A stretch of 64,000 nucleotides of DNA, taken from Paraphaeosphaeria minitans. Its lineage: Eukaryota > Ascomycota > Dothideomycetes > Pleosporales > Didymosphaeriaceae. This document shows, piece by piece, positions 33,556-44,976 of the stretch (positions are counted from its first letter, which is position 1; each line of letters begins with the position of its first letter). Where the stretch lies: the NCBI GenBank assembly GCA_015832175.1, contig WJXW01000001.1:3906001-3970000 (forward strand), read 5' to 3'. The position numbers and the translations under genes are program-made. Below the pieces are notes generated by a model. It saw nothing but the letters and a program-made list of their open reading frames with translations, ran no database searches and was not told the DNA's origin.

Positions 33556-36076
33556 ATGCCGGAAGAGAATTGGGCTATGCACGGCGGCACCCCTGCCTGT
33601 GACCTCTGCCACTCGAGAAAGGTTTGTGATCCTCGACACCGTGATTTACATAGTGCTGAATGGTAGGAGGTCAAATGCGACCGCCAAGATCCGTGCAGAA
33701 ATTGCACGACTGCCGCTGTGCCATGTATGCGAACAAGACAGAAGAAGACGCCGTGTCCAAGGGCTAGGACGTGAGTCGAGAGGGTCGAGGAAGTAAGAAG
33801 ATCTTGCTGACTATATATAGAGATGACAAGCTTAAGGCTCTCGTAGAAAAGCTGGCGACGCTGGAGAACGCTGTTCGCAAAACGGGTGTTGGGGCTGCAT
33901 CAGCTAGTTCAGCGCCGCCGTCAGCAACAGCCAAATCCAACAGCGTATCTAGCACAAGAGAGGGTATATCTCCTCGACCCACGAAGCGCAGCAGGAATGA
34001 TGCGGGATCTGTTGGAACGGTGACGTCCACACAAGATCTCCTATCACCCCCAGACTCTGTGACTTCGCAGCTCCATCGTAATGGCGGAGCCCGTGAGCAC
34101 ATCGAGAAAGAGCTCACTCTTAACGAGAGCTTGAAAGGCCACCAGAAAACGGTATTTGAGACAGCGATTGCATTCATCGACCAGCTGTCGCAGGGACCAA
34201 CGACTAGTGTAGAGGAGGAGGTTTGGAATCTCAATGTGTCGACAGACTTCTCAAGAGGGGAGCTGGTACAGATCGTACTCGCTAGTCAGCATATTCTCTC
34301 CCTCGTGTTCATATCTCGGGCTGATTACCCTAGGCCAGCAGTCCGATGCCAACCGGAACCGGCCCGACATGCAGCTGTTCCTACTCGATCACATCCCGCC
34401 TCAAGCACTGAACAGGATGGCAATATGTCTGCTAGAAGGCACCGCGAGCGAACAGACGCTCAACTTGTGCAAGGTGATTGTGCATTTCAAGGCATGTCTA
34501 AGTCTGTATGCGAGCCAACTGCACTCGCCGAAGGATCGGACGATCAGGGAACTTGTGAAGGAGATGCAGTTGAGACATTTGAATGCGGCGCTTGCAGCGT
34601 TGAAATCTGTGAGCGTTATGGCGAGACCCAGTTTGTTGCTGCTGCAGGCTTTCCTGACTGGGGTGAGTATTGCATCGATGAGGGACCAAAGCGTGGGCAC
34701 ACAGTTTTGGGTTGACAAGTTGGCCTATCCAACGCAACTCAAAACCTGCCGCTGGCTCAATCCTGATACCGCAATATTCAGAACTGCCAGCCACTGACAT
34801 TGCGTCTAGTCCATCCTTATGTATATCGTGGGAAACTCCCAGAGCTGCTGGAGTCTAGTCGCGTACGCTTCGCGCACTCTCGTCGCCCTCGGCTACCACA
34901 ACATTCACAGCTTGCCCCCGGGCAACGAACTGGAGCAGGAAATTCGCGCGGCTGTCGCTTGGTGTTACCATTTTGACAGGGTCATGAGCCTCTTGCTGCT
35001 CCGTCCACCATCATTGCCACCTCTTGAAGTTCCTGTCGCCTCGCTAGTGTCCTTCAGCCCAGACAACCCTATGGCCATCTTTGCCCTTGTCATGCTTGAG
35101 CTTGTACCTATCCACGAAAAGGTTTTGGATCTGACGCTCGCCAGTCAGAGGCGGAAGATGTCAAAGGCGGAAGCGGAACCTCGGGTTGACGAGTTGCGGC
35201 GAAAGATGGACGACATCTATAGCACGATCGAAAAGGCTCGAGCAAACAGCCCTCTCGCCCACAGCTCGGATTACCAGCTCCACTGGCATAGCCTCGAGTT
35301 CAAATTCTTCTCCACGCTAACAGCAGTCCACCGCCTCAGCAACACCGTGTGCTTCTGTGTTTCGGAGCGCGAGAGATGCCTATACGCTGCGCGTCGCGCT
35401 TTGCAGTGCGTAAAGTCGATACAGGATCTTGCTAAGCAACAAGACCACTTTCTGGAGGAGTATAGTCCGTATCTTGCTTGGTGGGTCCAGTCTATCCGTA
35501 TGCAGACCGTGGGACCCCTCGTCGCTCCTCCTCTCCGGTGCCGCCACGGGTAACCGTACGCGGGCGATTCATGTGCTTGCCCGCCACTAACTTCTTCCGC
35601 GTCCACTGACATAATACCACAGGACAATACTGTCATACCCGCTCTCACCCTTCTTCGTCCTCTTCTGCAATGTCGTTGGTACCTCAGATGCGCGCGACTT
35701 CCAGCTTCTTCAAGACGTGGTCGATAGCGTGTCCTCCCTCGTCATTGAGAACAAGCACGTGGAGCGCCTCAGACGTCTTTGCAACACGCTCCTTGCACTT
35801 TGTAGGCCGCTCGTCCAACAGCATGGAAGCGCGGCGATTGTGCAAGAACAGCAGGCTGGCCTACTCTTGAACTTCGCATCTGGAAATGAAGCTACCGCAG
35901 CTGAAGATGGTTTAGCGATTTCGCAACTGACAGGAGAACCGCAAGAGGAGGGTCCGGTGAAGGAGCCGTGGCAGGATGATATGATGTGGCAGCTGTTCCA
36001 GGCTCAGCCGAGTCTGGACTGGTTCAATTCTGACATCCTGGATCCGGCTTCATGGGATTTGAACATGCCGAGCTGA
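33556..36076 (+). CDS. Zn(II)2Cys6 fungal transcription factor
   Basis: Six exons (33556-33621, 33670-33770, 33821-34284, 34334-34662, 34810-35480, 35623-36076) join in frame to 694 residues. The N-terminus holds a perfect binuclear zinc cluster: Cys15, 18, 25, 31, 34 and 41 in ACDLCHSRKVKCDRQDPCRN and CTTAAVPC, with the basic stretch expected to touch DNA. A short Leu-zipper-like linker follows (DDKLKALVEKLATLENAV). The middle-homology region (fungal_trans type) starts near HIPPQALNRMAICLLEG and includes QSCWSLVAYASRTLVALGYH. The C-terminus is acidic and aromatic (DDMMWQLFQAQPSLDWFNSD), a likely activation domain. The first intron splits the zinc cluster. Two introns are long (147 and 142 bases) and remain open for some codons if retained. 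The target genes are unknown; no metabolic cluster adjoins it. Confidence 0.9.
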
Positions 36077-37285
36077 GGTTGATCACTAGGTGGAAAGGGG
36101 AGGACTTGGCATCACCGGTTACGGCTTTTGCCCCCCAGTCTGAACGCACCGATATGCTATTCGTCCATCTCAGCATTCAGAGCAGCTTCTATGTTCGCGA
36201 TGAACATAAGTTTTTACAGTGGGCGTGATGAGTGAGTGCTCGATGGGTTCAGTCAATTCCTCTCGACAAGGCGCATACGACACCCAGTCGGCCCTTTCAA
36301 TCGTGCCTATCAACGACATCTTCCACGAAGGCTCAAGGCTCAATACGACGCGAGAGAGTTTCCAGCGAAATAAAGAAGAAAATTCCGCATGAACGAATGA
36401 AAGAAAGTGCAAAGATTGGTTTTATTTTTGCGACTGGTCTCGTTGACCGGAAAATGCCGTTGAAGTGGTGGCTGTGAAGAGCTGAGAAAGCCACCGCGTC
36501 TGATGGCCATATTCGTTCAATACAACTTGCCCTCCGAGGTTCTCGTATCCGTAGTGAGGTGCCCCAGATCAGCATCGAGGAACGACTTGCTGGAACACGG
36601 TTTCGTTCATGTACGAGCAGCATCAGTATTATTACTTCGGCAACGTGCGAGATTGATGATACTCTTTGAACTCGCCATACTGAATTCTATGAATGAGTTC
36701 TTGCCTAGCTAGCAGACTACAATGTAAGCAGGGCTCTGCCTGCTCAAGACGTGACGGCACCTCGAAGGTTTCTTGTGCCGTTACAAAAACCTGCTTCACA
36801 ACCTGGCCATCCATAGACTTTCTATGAAATATGTTCAGCGATCGAGCTCAAGTATGTTTAGTCTGCTGAAGCTACAACGATCCTGTCTAATACTGGCTCT
36901 CCTGCTCTTTTTGTCCAAACAATGTCAGGCACAGATCGTCTTAATCGCTAAAGACGCAGCTCTCCTACAACAGCGTGACGGCATCAGGATATGCCTGGGA
37001 GGTTCCGGGATAAAACATCAAGCACATACATAAAACGATGGTTTTCGGCTAATACATACAACAACTTCCACTGTACCTTACCGCGCGGGCTGGGGAGCTT
37101 GTTCATCTGCTTGTCCGGTCTGATGGATGTGGTTTTGCAATTCTTTCCAGTAATCGACTTGGTTCTCGAGCTAATTCCCAGTCATGCGTCTAATTATGGT
37201 TTTCCCTTGGTTGTCCTGCCCGAAAATCGAACCCTGCCTTTTTGATCCCCCACTGTACAATAATTTTTTTCCTTCACAGAATATA
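36077..37285. other. Gene-free stretch between convergent genes
   Basis: The Zn2Cys6 gene and the LPMO gene converge here. Only short, overlapping open stretches occur and none shows a domain. Confidence 0.5.
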
Positions 37286-38080
37286 CTACTCACTTGGCTG
37301 CTTGAATTCCGTTGCATACTCCCAGACTTTCGGCCCTGGAATCTCATACTCCGTCACATTCCCATGAATGTTCACCAGAACGCCTTTATCCCTTATACCA
37401 TACAGCTTCTCCCCAACAACGCCACCTTCGAGCTTCTTCGCCTCCCCACCTGTGCCCTTAGCAACCTTCAGATTCATACACTGCGGATATGCCTGAGCTC
37501 CGTCAACCTCTTCCGCCACATGCAGCGCAATAATCTCATGCCGCAGCACATAGCTCCCCTCCTCCAACGCCTCAGGCACCTTAACCATCCAACTCGCCCC
37601 ATTCGCCCGCAGCACATCGGTCGCCCACGTCCCTCCCAGCGGCAGCACATCCGCCCCCGAACTATTCAGCCATCCCACCTCGTCGATCTTGACCCACGCC
37701 AACGTCTCCTTGTCTGATTTCGCGCACGAACCGGGACATGCGGCGAGGTACGTCAACACAGGGCCCTTATGCGACGCGGGCCACTCGTTCCACTGAACTT
37801 TTAGAACATCACCCGGCACGGTGGGGATGTACACCGCGCCTGGCGTCGCGTTGAAGTGGCATGTTATATGGGAGGTATTGAATTGCGAAGGTGGGACGAA
37901 GATATTTCCAAGGTTGGCAGCGCGCCACGCGATGAGGTCTTGGGGTTGGGTCTGGGGGTGCGCGGGGTCCCAGCCTTGATAAATGGTGCCTGTGGGCGTG
38001 GTGACATTTGTGATGCGGCCGTGGGCGGAGGCGGTGCGGAGGAGGAAGGGGATGAGGAGGGTAGTGGCGGGGAGGCGCAT
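37286..38080 (-). CDS. AA9 lytic polysaccharide monooxygenase
   Basis: Single exon, 264 residues. The signal peptide MRLPATTLLIPFLLRTASA is followed directly by His, the N-terminal residue that must be exposed by signal cleavage to form the copper-binding histidine brace. The second brace histidine is in ASHKGPVLTYLAACPGSC, and the axial tyrosine in QAYPQCMNLKV; HEIIALH upstream is also typical. Cysteines pair in the usual AA9 places. No carbohydrate-binding module follows; the chain ends shortly after the catalytic domain. AA9 enzymes cut cellulose or hemicellulose oxidatively outside the cell, so this is a plant-biomass enzyme. Cleavage position (C1 or C4) cannot be told. Confidence 0.94.
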   Translation of the reverse strand: MRLPATTLLIPFLLRTASAHGRITNVTTPTGTIYQGWDPAHPQTQPQDLIAWRAANLGNIFVPPSQFNTSHITCHFNATPGAVYIPTVPGDVLKVQWNEWPASHKGPVLTYLAACPGSCAKSDKETLAWVKIDEVGWLNSSGADVLPLGGTWATDVLRANGASWMVKVPEALEEGSYVLRHEIIALHVAEEVDGAQAYPQCMNLKVAKGTGGEAKKLEGGVVGEKLYGIRDKGVLVNIHGNVTEYEIPGPKVWEYATEFKQPSE

Positions 38081-40133
38081 CGTTGTGAGGATACGGGGAG
38101 GAGCTATGCAGGCCTTAAAATGGACTGGTGCTGTAATTCAACGCCAGAAGATATGCGCCAAGTGTGTGCGCAGCCTGTGTGAATAAAGTTTTCGGGAAAC
38201 CTTCGTCAAAGGGTACCTAGGTACCATAGGTAAAGAGCGACATCCAAAGACTTTAAGCAAGACTCGCATCACAATTTGCCTACTACAACTCAGTTACGTA
38301 CGGCCGCACTCTAAGAAAACGTGCTCACTCCGTCCATGTCCACAGTGCCACTATACACCCGGCAACCTTGTATGTTTTGCATCGGTTCATATTGTTCGTG
38401 CGAGGTCACGATCCGTGCCGTGACCCGAGCTACCGGCGCCTATACGGTTGAAAGAACATGGTAATTTGAAACGCCCAACATTGGCTAAGATCAACGCATG
38501 CTGGGCTCATGTGGTTCGTCAACATGTCTGTGATCGGCGCGAATAGTGGTATAGACGAGATGAGTGCGGCTTTGATGTCCGCCAAGCCTAAATTGCTGCG
38601 GGTAGGTAAAGGTTTGGTGTTGATTTGCGCGTAGGAGAGCGTTACCCATATTTACAATCAACCTTACTCGGGCCTCATCTCAGTTTGTCGGTTGCTAATC
38701 TCGCAATCTTCTCTGTAGTATGCAAAAGAGAAAATGGAATAGTAACATGCAAAAGCTCGCATGTTGGGAGTAAGGCGCAAGCGCTCGGAGCTCCTCTGTC
38801 TAGTAGATTGCTTAAACTTAGAATCGCCAGGCCATTCTCCTCTTCAACGTACTGTGTCTGACCACAGTCAACACTTCCCTCCGAGTCAACACCCCTTAAA
38901 ATCTAACCTACAGCAATGATCTTCTATCCTCCAGTGTTCTTAATCCAGTTCACATATACTACTTCCCCCATCCATATCAAAGCCTGATGCGCACTTTCAA
39001 TAACAACTATAGCTGCGATGAACTCTATCGGGAAGGTATTAATAAAGTTCCGCATCTAATTAAGATTAGGACCCCCAAACTTGTTACTTCTAAGACGGTG
39101 CCACAATAACAGTCACCAGACGCTCGGCTGAACTTCTGACGTAGGAGGAACTACCAAAGATGGATGCATAGACCTTCCTAATCAATTTGAATATGTCTAG
39201 TTGTACCGTTGTAGCATCTTGAGTCGTAAGGCGTTGACGGAGTTACAGGTAAGCCAGACTAAATTCGAGTTGATTCATAAGGCTTTGCAAATAAGATCTA
39301 CAAACAAAGGCACTTAGTTTAGAGCCCACATACCTCGAAATGATCTCACAAACATCAGAAGGTGCTGTGCAAATGCCAAGCTAGAGAAAAAGGGACGACC
39401 TGGCGTGACTCTCAGCCATGCACGCGGGAAGCACGATTATGCGCAACCTTTGCACTGTGTATCACCCTATGGCCTTACGCCCAAACCGTGTGGCTCAGCT
39501 AGAAAGCCCACCTCACGTCAACGTCTGCTCTCCTTCCTTTTTGGACACCTCGACGACTTGTTCTCGTCAAATCAAATCATCAACCACAGTGCCGTCTGAT
39601 CGTGTACCAAAGCTCATCGGAACACTCGGAATAGGAGTCTGTATCGCTTTTCTTATACATTTTGGCTTTAACTGCACTATAGCACTTTCGTGACACTGAA
39701 CTGTTACTTCACATCATCAGGACACGCGTCACCAGCAGTACCTCCCATGTAATGGACAGCCCTGGATCAAGACGGGACCTCGGACAGTGATACCTTCCAC
39801 AGGCAGATGAAGCTAGACTGCTTATTTCTAGGATCGAGGAACATTCAGGGTGCTTACAGACCTAGCATCCAGAAATCGTGCGTGTCAGGGATGGTGCAGG
39901 CGTGATGGGGAATGGCAGAACGACTTTTTGAGCGGCTGAAAAAGTAGCGGGAGTGAAGACCACGGCTTGAGGTTTTGAATGTGTTGTCTGAAGCCGCAAT
40001 GAGGTATATGATGGCTGCTGGGGAGTTCATTGATAGAAAAAGTCCTTGGGGTCGCATGAATGTAAAGACCCAACAGCTTGATTAGTTCATGATCATGTAA
40101 ATTTTGAGCTCCACCCATGTCCATGGTTGGATT
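38081..40133. other. Two-kilobase gene-free stretch
   Basis: The first part holds the LPMO promoter. Beyond it I see no gene: open stretches are below 95 codons and inconsistent. Composition is slightly AT-rich (for example around 38880-39400) but far from the extreme of the right-hand block. An old, weakly mutated repeat is possible but not shown. Confidence 0.5.
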
Positions 40134-41177
40134 TTACATACGATACACGTCCCTTCCTGTCATCATCCTCTTCTTCGAGGCCGGCTTGGTCTGGTACCCC
40201 TCCGTCTCATTGCTCCCACTACCGGCACTGAACAAGTTCCCCACCTTTGCAAATACCATTTCCGTATACGGCACACTGGGCGCATCGTAATCGATGGTAA
40301 ACACACTGACACTGATGCCGCCGTTTGCAAGGACATATGTCTCGCCAGGGAGACTGCAGTCACCGTTGTAACACGCATTGACGCCAGCAGCAAGCGGGCG
40401 CACATTGCCCCAGGTGAAGGTCTTCTTATCCTCGTCGTATACGGCGGCGTCGGTCTCGGCCTCGCCCGTGAGGCGGGATTTGACGACGGGCGGGAGGGTG
40501 CCAACGGACAGCTCAGGGATGTTGACATTAACGCCGTAGCCGAGGGGCAGGACGGCGGAGCCTTGGGCGGTCGCGTTGATGAATTGATCCACCACGGCAT
40601 AGGAGGCCTTTGCTGCGAGGGCGGCCGGGTGGGTGGAGTTGGTCACGTTGAAGTAGGCCACGGCGGAGTTGCTGGCACTCAGGGCGATTGCGGGAACGGA
40701 ACGCGAGACGGCGGCGTAGGCAACACCCAGGGTGCCGCTCAGACTGTAGACGAACGCTCCGAGGTTCGCACCATAGTTTGGTCCCGCGAGGGCGAGGTCG
40801 GGAGTCCATCCTGGGTAGTGCCGAGGGAGGACGTAGTCCAGGGCCACAAATACGCATGCCGCAGGGGTGCCGTTGTAGTACCATATGCTGCTATCATTCG
40901 GGTCCGTTCCCACGGCCGGCGCACCAGCGGGCACGATGTCGTACTGTCCGGGCGAGGTGAGGTTGGCATCGGTGGAGAATTCGGAGCGCCCCCCCTGGCC
41001 AGACTGCTGCGTAGCAGGCGCGACAATGAGAACGTCGTGGCCGGCAGCCTTGAGCAGCTTGTAAAGTTCGCGCAGGTTCCCGGAGCCGAAGCCGTCGTCA
41101 TTGCTCATGAGGATGTTGAGGGCCGTCGCCGTGGATGCGAGCGACAAGGCTGCCGCCAGCGTGGAGGCGAACTTCAT
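40134..41177 (-). CDS. Secreted SurE-like nucleotidase/acid phosphatase
   Basis: Single exon, 347 residues. Signal peptide MKFASTLAAALSLASTATA, then the SurE fold starting at once with ILMSNDDGFGSGNLRELYK: the two aspartates of the NDDG motif bind the catalytic metal. Other landmarks are VLIVAPATQQSGQGG, DLALAGPNYGANLGAFVYSL and SGTLGVAYAA, matching SurE positions that close the active site. Bacterial and plant SurE hydrolyse nucleoside monophosphates; fungal secreted forms are called survival protein SurE-like phosphatases. Several N-x-S/T sites suggest glycosylation. The long open frame on the opposite strand is a shadow. Confidence 0.92.
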   Translation of the reverse strand: MKFASTLAAALSLASTATALNILMSNDDGFGSGNLRELYKLLKAAGHDVLIVAPATQQSGQGGRSEFSTDANLTSPGQYDIVPAGAPAVGTDPNDSSIWYYNGTPAACVFVALDYVLPRHYPGWTPDLALAGPNYGANLGAFVYSLSGTLGVAYAAVSRSVPAIALSASNSAVAYFNVTNSTHPAALAAKASYAVVDQFINATAQGSAVLPLGYGVNVNIPELSVGTLPPVVKSRLTGEAETDAAVYDEDKKTFTWGNVRPLAAGVNACYNGDCSLPGETYVLANGGISVSVFTIDYDAPSVPYTEMVFAKVGNLFSAGSGSNETEGYQTKPASKKRMMTGRDVYRM

Positions 41178-41256
41178 CTTGGGACAATGGCAACGACCGA
41201 GTGCTCAATGGATGATGGATCGTCGAGGCAGGTCTGCATGCCGCCCATGGACGAGA

Positions 41257-41262
41257 CTTATA
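41257..41262 (-). promoter_or_regulatory. TATA-like element of the SurE gene
   Basis: The minus strand reads TTTAAATTATAAG about 80-95 bases before the ATG at 41177. Confidence 0.4.
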
Positions 41263-42615
41263 ATTTAAAAACACTGCGGGCAGTGCGTCACTCCGATGCC
41301 GCGCAGACCGACTGTCGCGTGCTCACCTTCCCTACCTATGCAACTAGCAGTTGGCCAAGCATGCAGGTACTGTGCTGGCTCGCAGCATCGGTCAATCATC
41401 GCTGGCGACGAGGGAATATCAACCGAGTTCCACGTCCCCAGGTGATAAGAGGCGTGAAGGGTTGGGTTGAGCTCTTGAGGCTAAACGAAGAGTGGAAGGT
41501 GGAGATAAGCATCGCCTCGGAAGTCGGCGCCTGGTCACGTATGGCGGATCGTAGCTGTAGGCTAAGGACGTGTAGTATATACTAACGTTGACGATGCTAG
41601 AAAGATGAATTGATAAGGTTTGGGCAGAAGAAGTGGCGTAGGACCGAAGATGCCATGGCAGCAGTCGTGATAGCCTTAGGGTAGGTAGCCCGACATGATC
41701 ACTGCCCATATCCAGTACACAGTGAGGATGAGCTTGCCGATGCCAGAGGTTCTTCCCACGAAGACAGCCACGCGCGGAGCGTTTGCATCGTTAATGGAGA
41801 CGTTGGAGGCTTGGGTATGCTTGTAGGCGACCATGGCTACTGTTGATGGAGGCGTTGGAGGCTTGGACGTGCTTGTAGGCGACCATGGCTACTGACGTGT
41901 ATATGTTGGAGCCCAGATGCAGTGAAAAGGTGGAAGCAGGGCTGCTTAAGTAGGTACCTAGGTAGGCATCACTGTGCGTTTGTACGTAAGTATTCGCGCG
42001 AGCATTCAGCAATATTCCTTTCGGACGAAATGCGCGGGCACGCCTGCCACGCACGCGGCCGGAGTGACGGTCATGAAAAGGGTTCCAATGCACGCAATGT
42101 TTTGACTTTGGTTTGTAAGTGTACATTCAATGCTGTTCGTTCCTCGCTAGACTATGTACCGGTACCGTAGGTAGGTACCAGGGTGTAGGTAGGTAGGTAC
42201 CAGGGTGTAGGTAGGTAGGTACCAGGGTGTAGGTACGTAGGTACCAGGGTGTAGGTACGTAGATACCAGGGTGTAGGCAGTTCAATACCAGGGCGTAGGT
42301 ACGGGTGTAGGTAGGTAGATATCAGGGTATAGGTACGGGTGCAGGTACGGTAGGTACGGGAGTGGAGCAACCCTGTCTCCACGCTGACTCCACCGACGTC
42401 AGAAGCAGGCACCCACTTTCTTGTCAATCCACTCCTCTGTTGCATTTGCTGCTGATATTGCTCTCGTATTCTGTATCCAGTCTGTTTGGCCTTGCAGTGG
42501 ATTTGCAGAGAGCCACCCGCCCTAGCACGCGACCCATGCTCGCGCCGCCACCTGTTTAGGTGCCCACCTCCCCCGGCGCTCTCTTCCACGCTTCCACTCC
42601 TCTCAACACTCCACC
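41263..42615. other. Divergent intergenic region with a minisatellite
   Basis: The SurE gene (minus) and the Vam7-like gene (plus) diverge here. A short duplication of GTTGGAGGCTTGG-type sequence lies at about 41800-41890, and a long GTAGGTACCAGG minisatellite at 42167-42361. No gene is supported. Confidence 0.5.
42167..42361. repeat. 22-bp minisatellite with GTAGGTACC core
   Basis: Roughly eight to ten units close to GGTAGGTAGGTACCAGGGTG follow with a 22-base period, some shortened to 12 bases near the right end. The array stops about 255 bases before the start codon of the Vam7-like gene. Confidence 0.88.
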
Positions 42616-43746
42616 ATGGCGCCTCTCCGATTATCGATACCGACGACGCACACAGATTCAAGCGGTGGCAAGGACTACACCACGTACGAGCTCCGCATCG
42701 AGCATCCCTTCCCGCGAGCATCGACGTCTCTGCGAAAGCGCTACTCGGACTTTGCCTCGCTCGACTCGACACTTCGCTCCCAAGTCGGCGCACCTCCAGC
42801 GTCGCTGCCTCCCAAATCTTGGCTCGGCGGATTCCTGGGCCTCGCCAGCACCATCGGCTCCCCAGAACAGATCGAGAAACGCAGACAATCGCTGGAACAA
42901 TATCTGCAAGCGATTGAAACAAGTGAAGACGGACGATGGCGGGTCACACCGGCGTATCGCGAGTTTCTCGACCTCAGCAGCAACAAGGACAAGAAGACGG
43001 CGAACCTTCCCGGGGCGCACTTCGCCAAGGACAGAGTCATGGAGAGTACAGACTGGCTGGACAAGTACCAGGACGTGAAGAGCAACCTGCACGACGCCCG
43101 ACGGTGGCTGACGTCGAGAGAGCAAGCCACGGCCGCCACGGCGCAGCACGAGGCGGGGGCGAAGGCGAAGAAAGGACTCGTCAGAGCCGGCACTCTTTTA
43201 TCCGCTTTAGAAGAGGGCCTGAACAGGCTGGGCAGCGGCGGCGATGGGTGGGGTGGTGACCAGCTCGGCGACGGCGAGATACGGCGACGCCGCGACCTCA
43301 TCGGCGCGTCCCGCAAAGAGCGCGATGGCCTGGAGAGCGTGCTCAACACCATGGCCGTCAAGGCCGCCGCTTCTGGGTCCACCTCCTCTGCCCCGTCGAC
43401 CGATTCGGCTGCCGCAACCAACGAGAAAAAGACTGCCCTTTTCAGTCGCGCCAACCAAGGCGCTGGCAGATCGGGTCGCGTCCTCGGTGCCCCCGCCAAA
43501 GAAACCGAACGCACCCGGGAGCTCGACAACGAAGGCGTGCTGCAGCTTCAGGAGCAAATCATTGCCGAGCAAGACCAAGATCTTGTTGACCTGACCACCG
43601 TGGTCAGGCGGATGAAAGAGATGGGTGTCCAGATCAACGACGAGCTGCAGTACCAGAACGAGCTCCTCAACCAACTCGGAGACGACGTCGAGCGCGTTGA
43701 CGGCAAGATGAAGATTGCAAAGAAGCGCATTGCGAAGATCAGATAG
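42616..43746 (+). CDS. vam7: Vacuolar SNARE with PX domain (Vam7-like)
   Basis: Single exon, 376 residues. Residues 1 to about 120 form a PX domain (YELRIEHPF, RKRYSDFASLDSTLR, then SLPPKSWLG, the phosphoinositide-binding landmarks). A helical middle region with AKKGLVRAG and SRKERDGLE follows. The C-terminal 65 residues are a Qc-SNARE helix with the zero-layer glutamine region (EQIIAEQDQDLVDLTTVV and ending QYQNELLNQLGDDVERVDGK). There is no transmembrane anchor. Yeast Vam7 has exactly this plan: it is held on vacuoles by PI3P through its PX domain and drives homotypic vacuole fusion with Vam3, Vti1 and Nyv1, under control of HOPS. Confidence 0.94.
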   Translation: MAPLRLSIPTTHTDSSGGKDYTTYELRIEHPFPRASTSLRKRYSDFASLDSTLRSQVGAPPASLPPKSWLGGFLGLASTIGSPEQIEKRRQSLEQYLQAIETSEDGRWRVTPAYREFLDLSSNKDKKTANLPGAHFAKDRVMESTDWLDKYQDVKSNLHDARRWLTSREQATAATAQHEAGAKAKKGLVRAGTLLSALEEGLNRLGSGGDGWGGDQLGDGEIRRRRDLIGASRKERDGLESVLNTMAVKAAASGSTSSAPSTDSAAATNEKKTALFSRANQGAGRSGRVLGAPAKETERTRELDNEGVLQLQEQIIAEQDQDLVDLTTVVRRMKEMGVQINDELQYQNELLNQLGDDVERVDGKMKIAKKRIAKIR

Positions 43747-44021
43747 GTGGAGTCGCATACGGCGTTCCTTCTTTGCTTGCGTCGGCTTTTATTGCTTTGC
43801 ATATACCCAATTTACTAATGAGCACATACCTACCTATACCCAGTTTACCAACGAGCACATACCTACATGCATCCAGCGTCTTCTTCAATACAATTTTCAT
43901 ACGGCTTTTCTGGTCCGATGGTACTAACCTTGTCCTTGTACTGTACAATTAGACATGACCTCCATTTCCCTATCAATACATCCACCAACAAGCCAACGCA
44001 AAGCACCCTCACAGATCCCAC

Positions 44022-44884
44022 CTAAGAAAGCAGACACGTCAAGAGCTTTGTCACCTGCGCGAAGAGCCCTCCCGAAACATCTATCACATACGCCAGCACG
44101 CCCGAAAACACGCTCGTCAGAATGCCAATCTGCGCGTTCATCAGACCCAATGCGAGTTTCAGGAATCCATCGATCCAGACGTTCAGGATGCACAAGAGCT
44201 GCCCGAGCGTAGCTAGCAGCACGAGCACCTGCGAGCCGAGGAGTTCCCAGATCGCTGTTCACGCCGTTAGCTCTGTAGCCATAATGTGTCTGCGACTTGG
44301 GAGAGAAGAGGGGAAATAGATATATAGAGAGAGAGAGCAAAGTGGAACTCACAGCACTGCAGCCTACTCAGCGCCCCCCTGAGCGTAAACACAATCTCCC
44401 ACACCAGCTCCTGCACCGCCGCCAACAACTGCGCCCGCACACCCGCTAAATCCCCAATGCTGTCCGTCCACCTTCCAATACTCGCCGTGTTCAGCTGTGT
44501 AATGCTGAAGCAAATCACCGTCACCTCAGACCTGATTTGGACGATGCTATTAGCCCGCTTCGTCAGGAAGTTGATGTCGAGCCGGTTGTAGGAGGCGACG
44601 GTGTTGTTAATGATCAGCGTGTGCTTCTTGACCTCGGTGATAGTAGAGCGCAGGTAGGTGAGGATCATGGGGGTGGAGGCCGCACTGCCTGTGGTGTCGG
44701 TGAAGGCGACATCATTTACGGAGTTGATGCGCGGTACGACGGCGCCGACAGCTGGAAGAGTGGCGGGCTTCGCAGCAGTAGCAGGGAGGATTTTGGGGAT
44801 TGGGAGAGCGTTGTCTACGGGAGTGGAGGTGGAGAGAGTAGCGAGGGCAGAGAGGGTGAGGAGGGACAGGCTAGGGAGCTGCAT
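44022..44884 (-). CDS. Secreted hydrophobic protein, unknown family
   Basis: Two exons (44884-44353 and 44254-44022) with a 98-base GTGAGT...AACAG intron encode 254 residues. A signal peptide (MQLPSLSLLTLSALATLSTS) is followed by a Pro/Ala-rich linker and then by a long, mostly helical region with regularly spaced hydrophobics (TYLRSTITEVKKHTLIINNT, LLAAVQELVWEIVFTLRG). After the intron a very hydrophobic stretch (QVLVLLATLGQLLCILNVW) reaches the end at LFAQVTKLLTCLLS. It resembles in character the fungal secreted helical proteins of the hydrophobic-surface-binding type, but I cannot match motifs. A strong TATAAAAG lies about 90 bases upstream. Confidence 0.75.
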
Positions 44885-44968
44885 TGTGGTGCCGTGTAGG
44901 GTGTGGATTAAGGAATATGCGAACAGAGTGGTGGACGAGCCGAGGGAAGGGGAGTTGTCGCGGACTGG

Positions 44969-44976
44969 CTTTTATA
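44969..44976 (-). promoter_or_regulatory. TATA box of the hydrophobic secreted protein gene
   Basis: Reads TATAAAAG on the minus strand, about 85-92 bases before the start codon. Confidence 0.6.

Noticed and set aside
34663..34797. Read-through of the Zn2Cys6 exon 4 past the GTGAGT donor
   Set aside because: It ends in a stop and would lose the SCWSLVAYASRTLVALGYH part of the middle-homology domain; splicing to 34810 keeps phase and domain.
40104..41585. 493-codon open frame on the plus strand opposite the SurE gene
   Set aside because: It is a shadow of the SurE coding sequence: no family resemblance, while the minus strand has signal peptide and catalytic motif.
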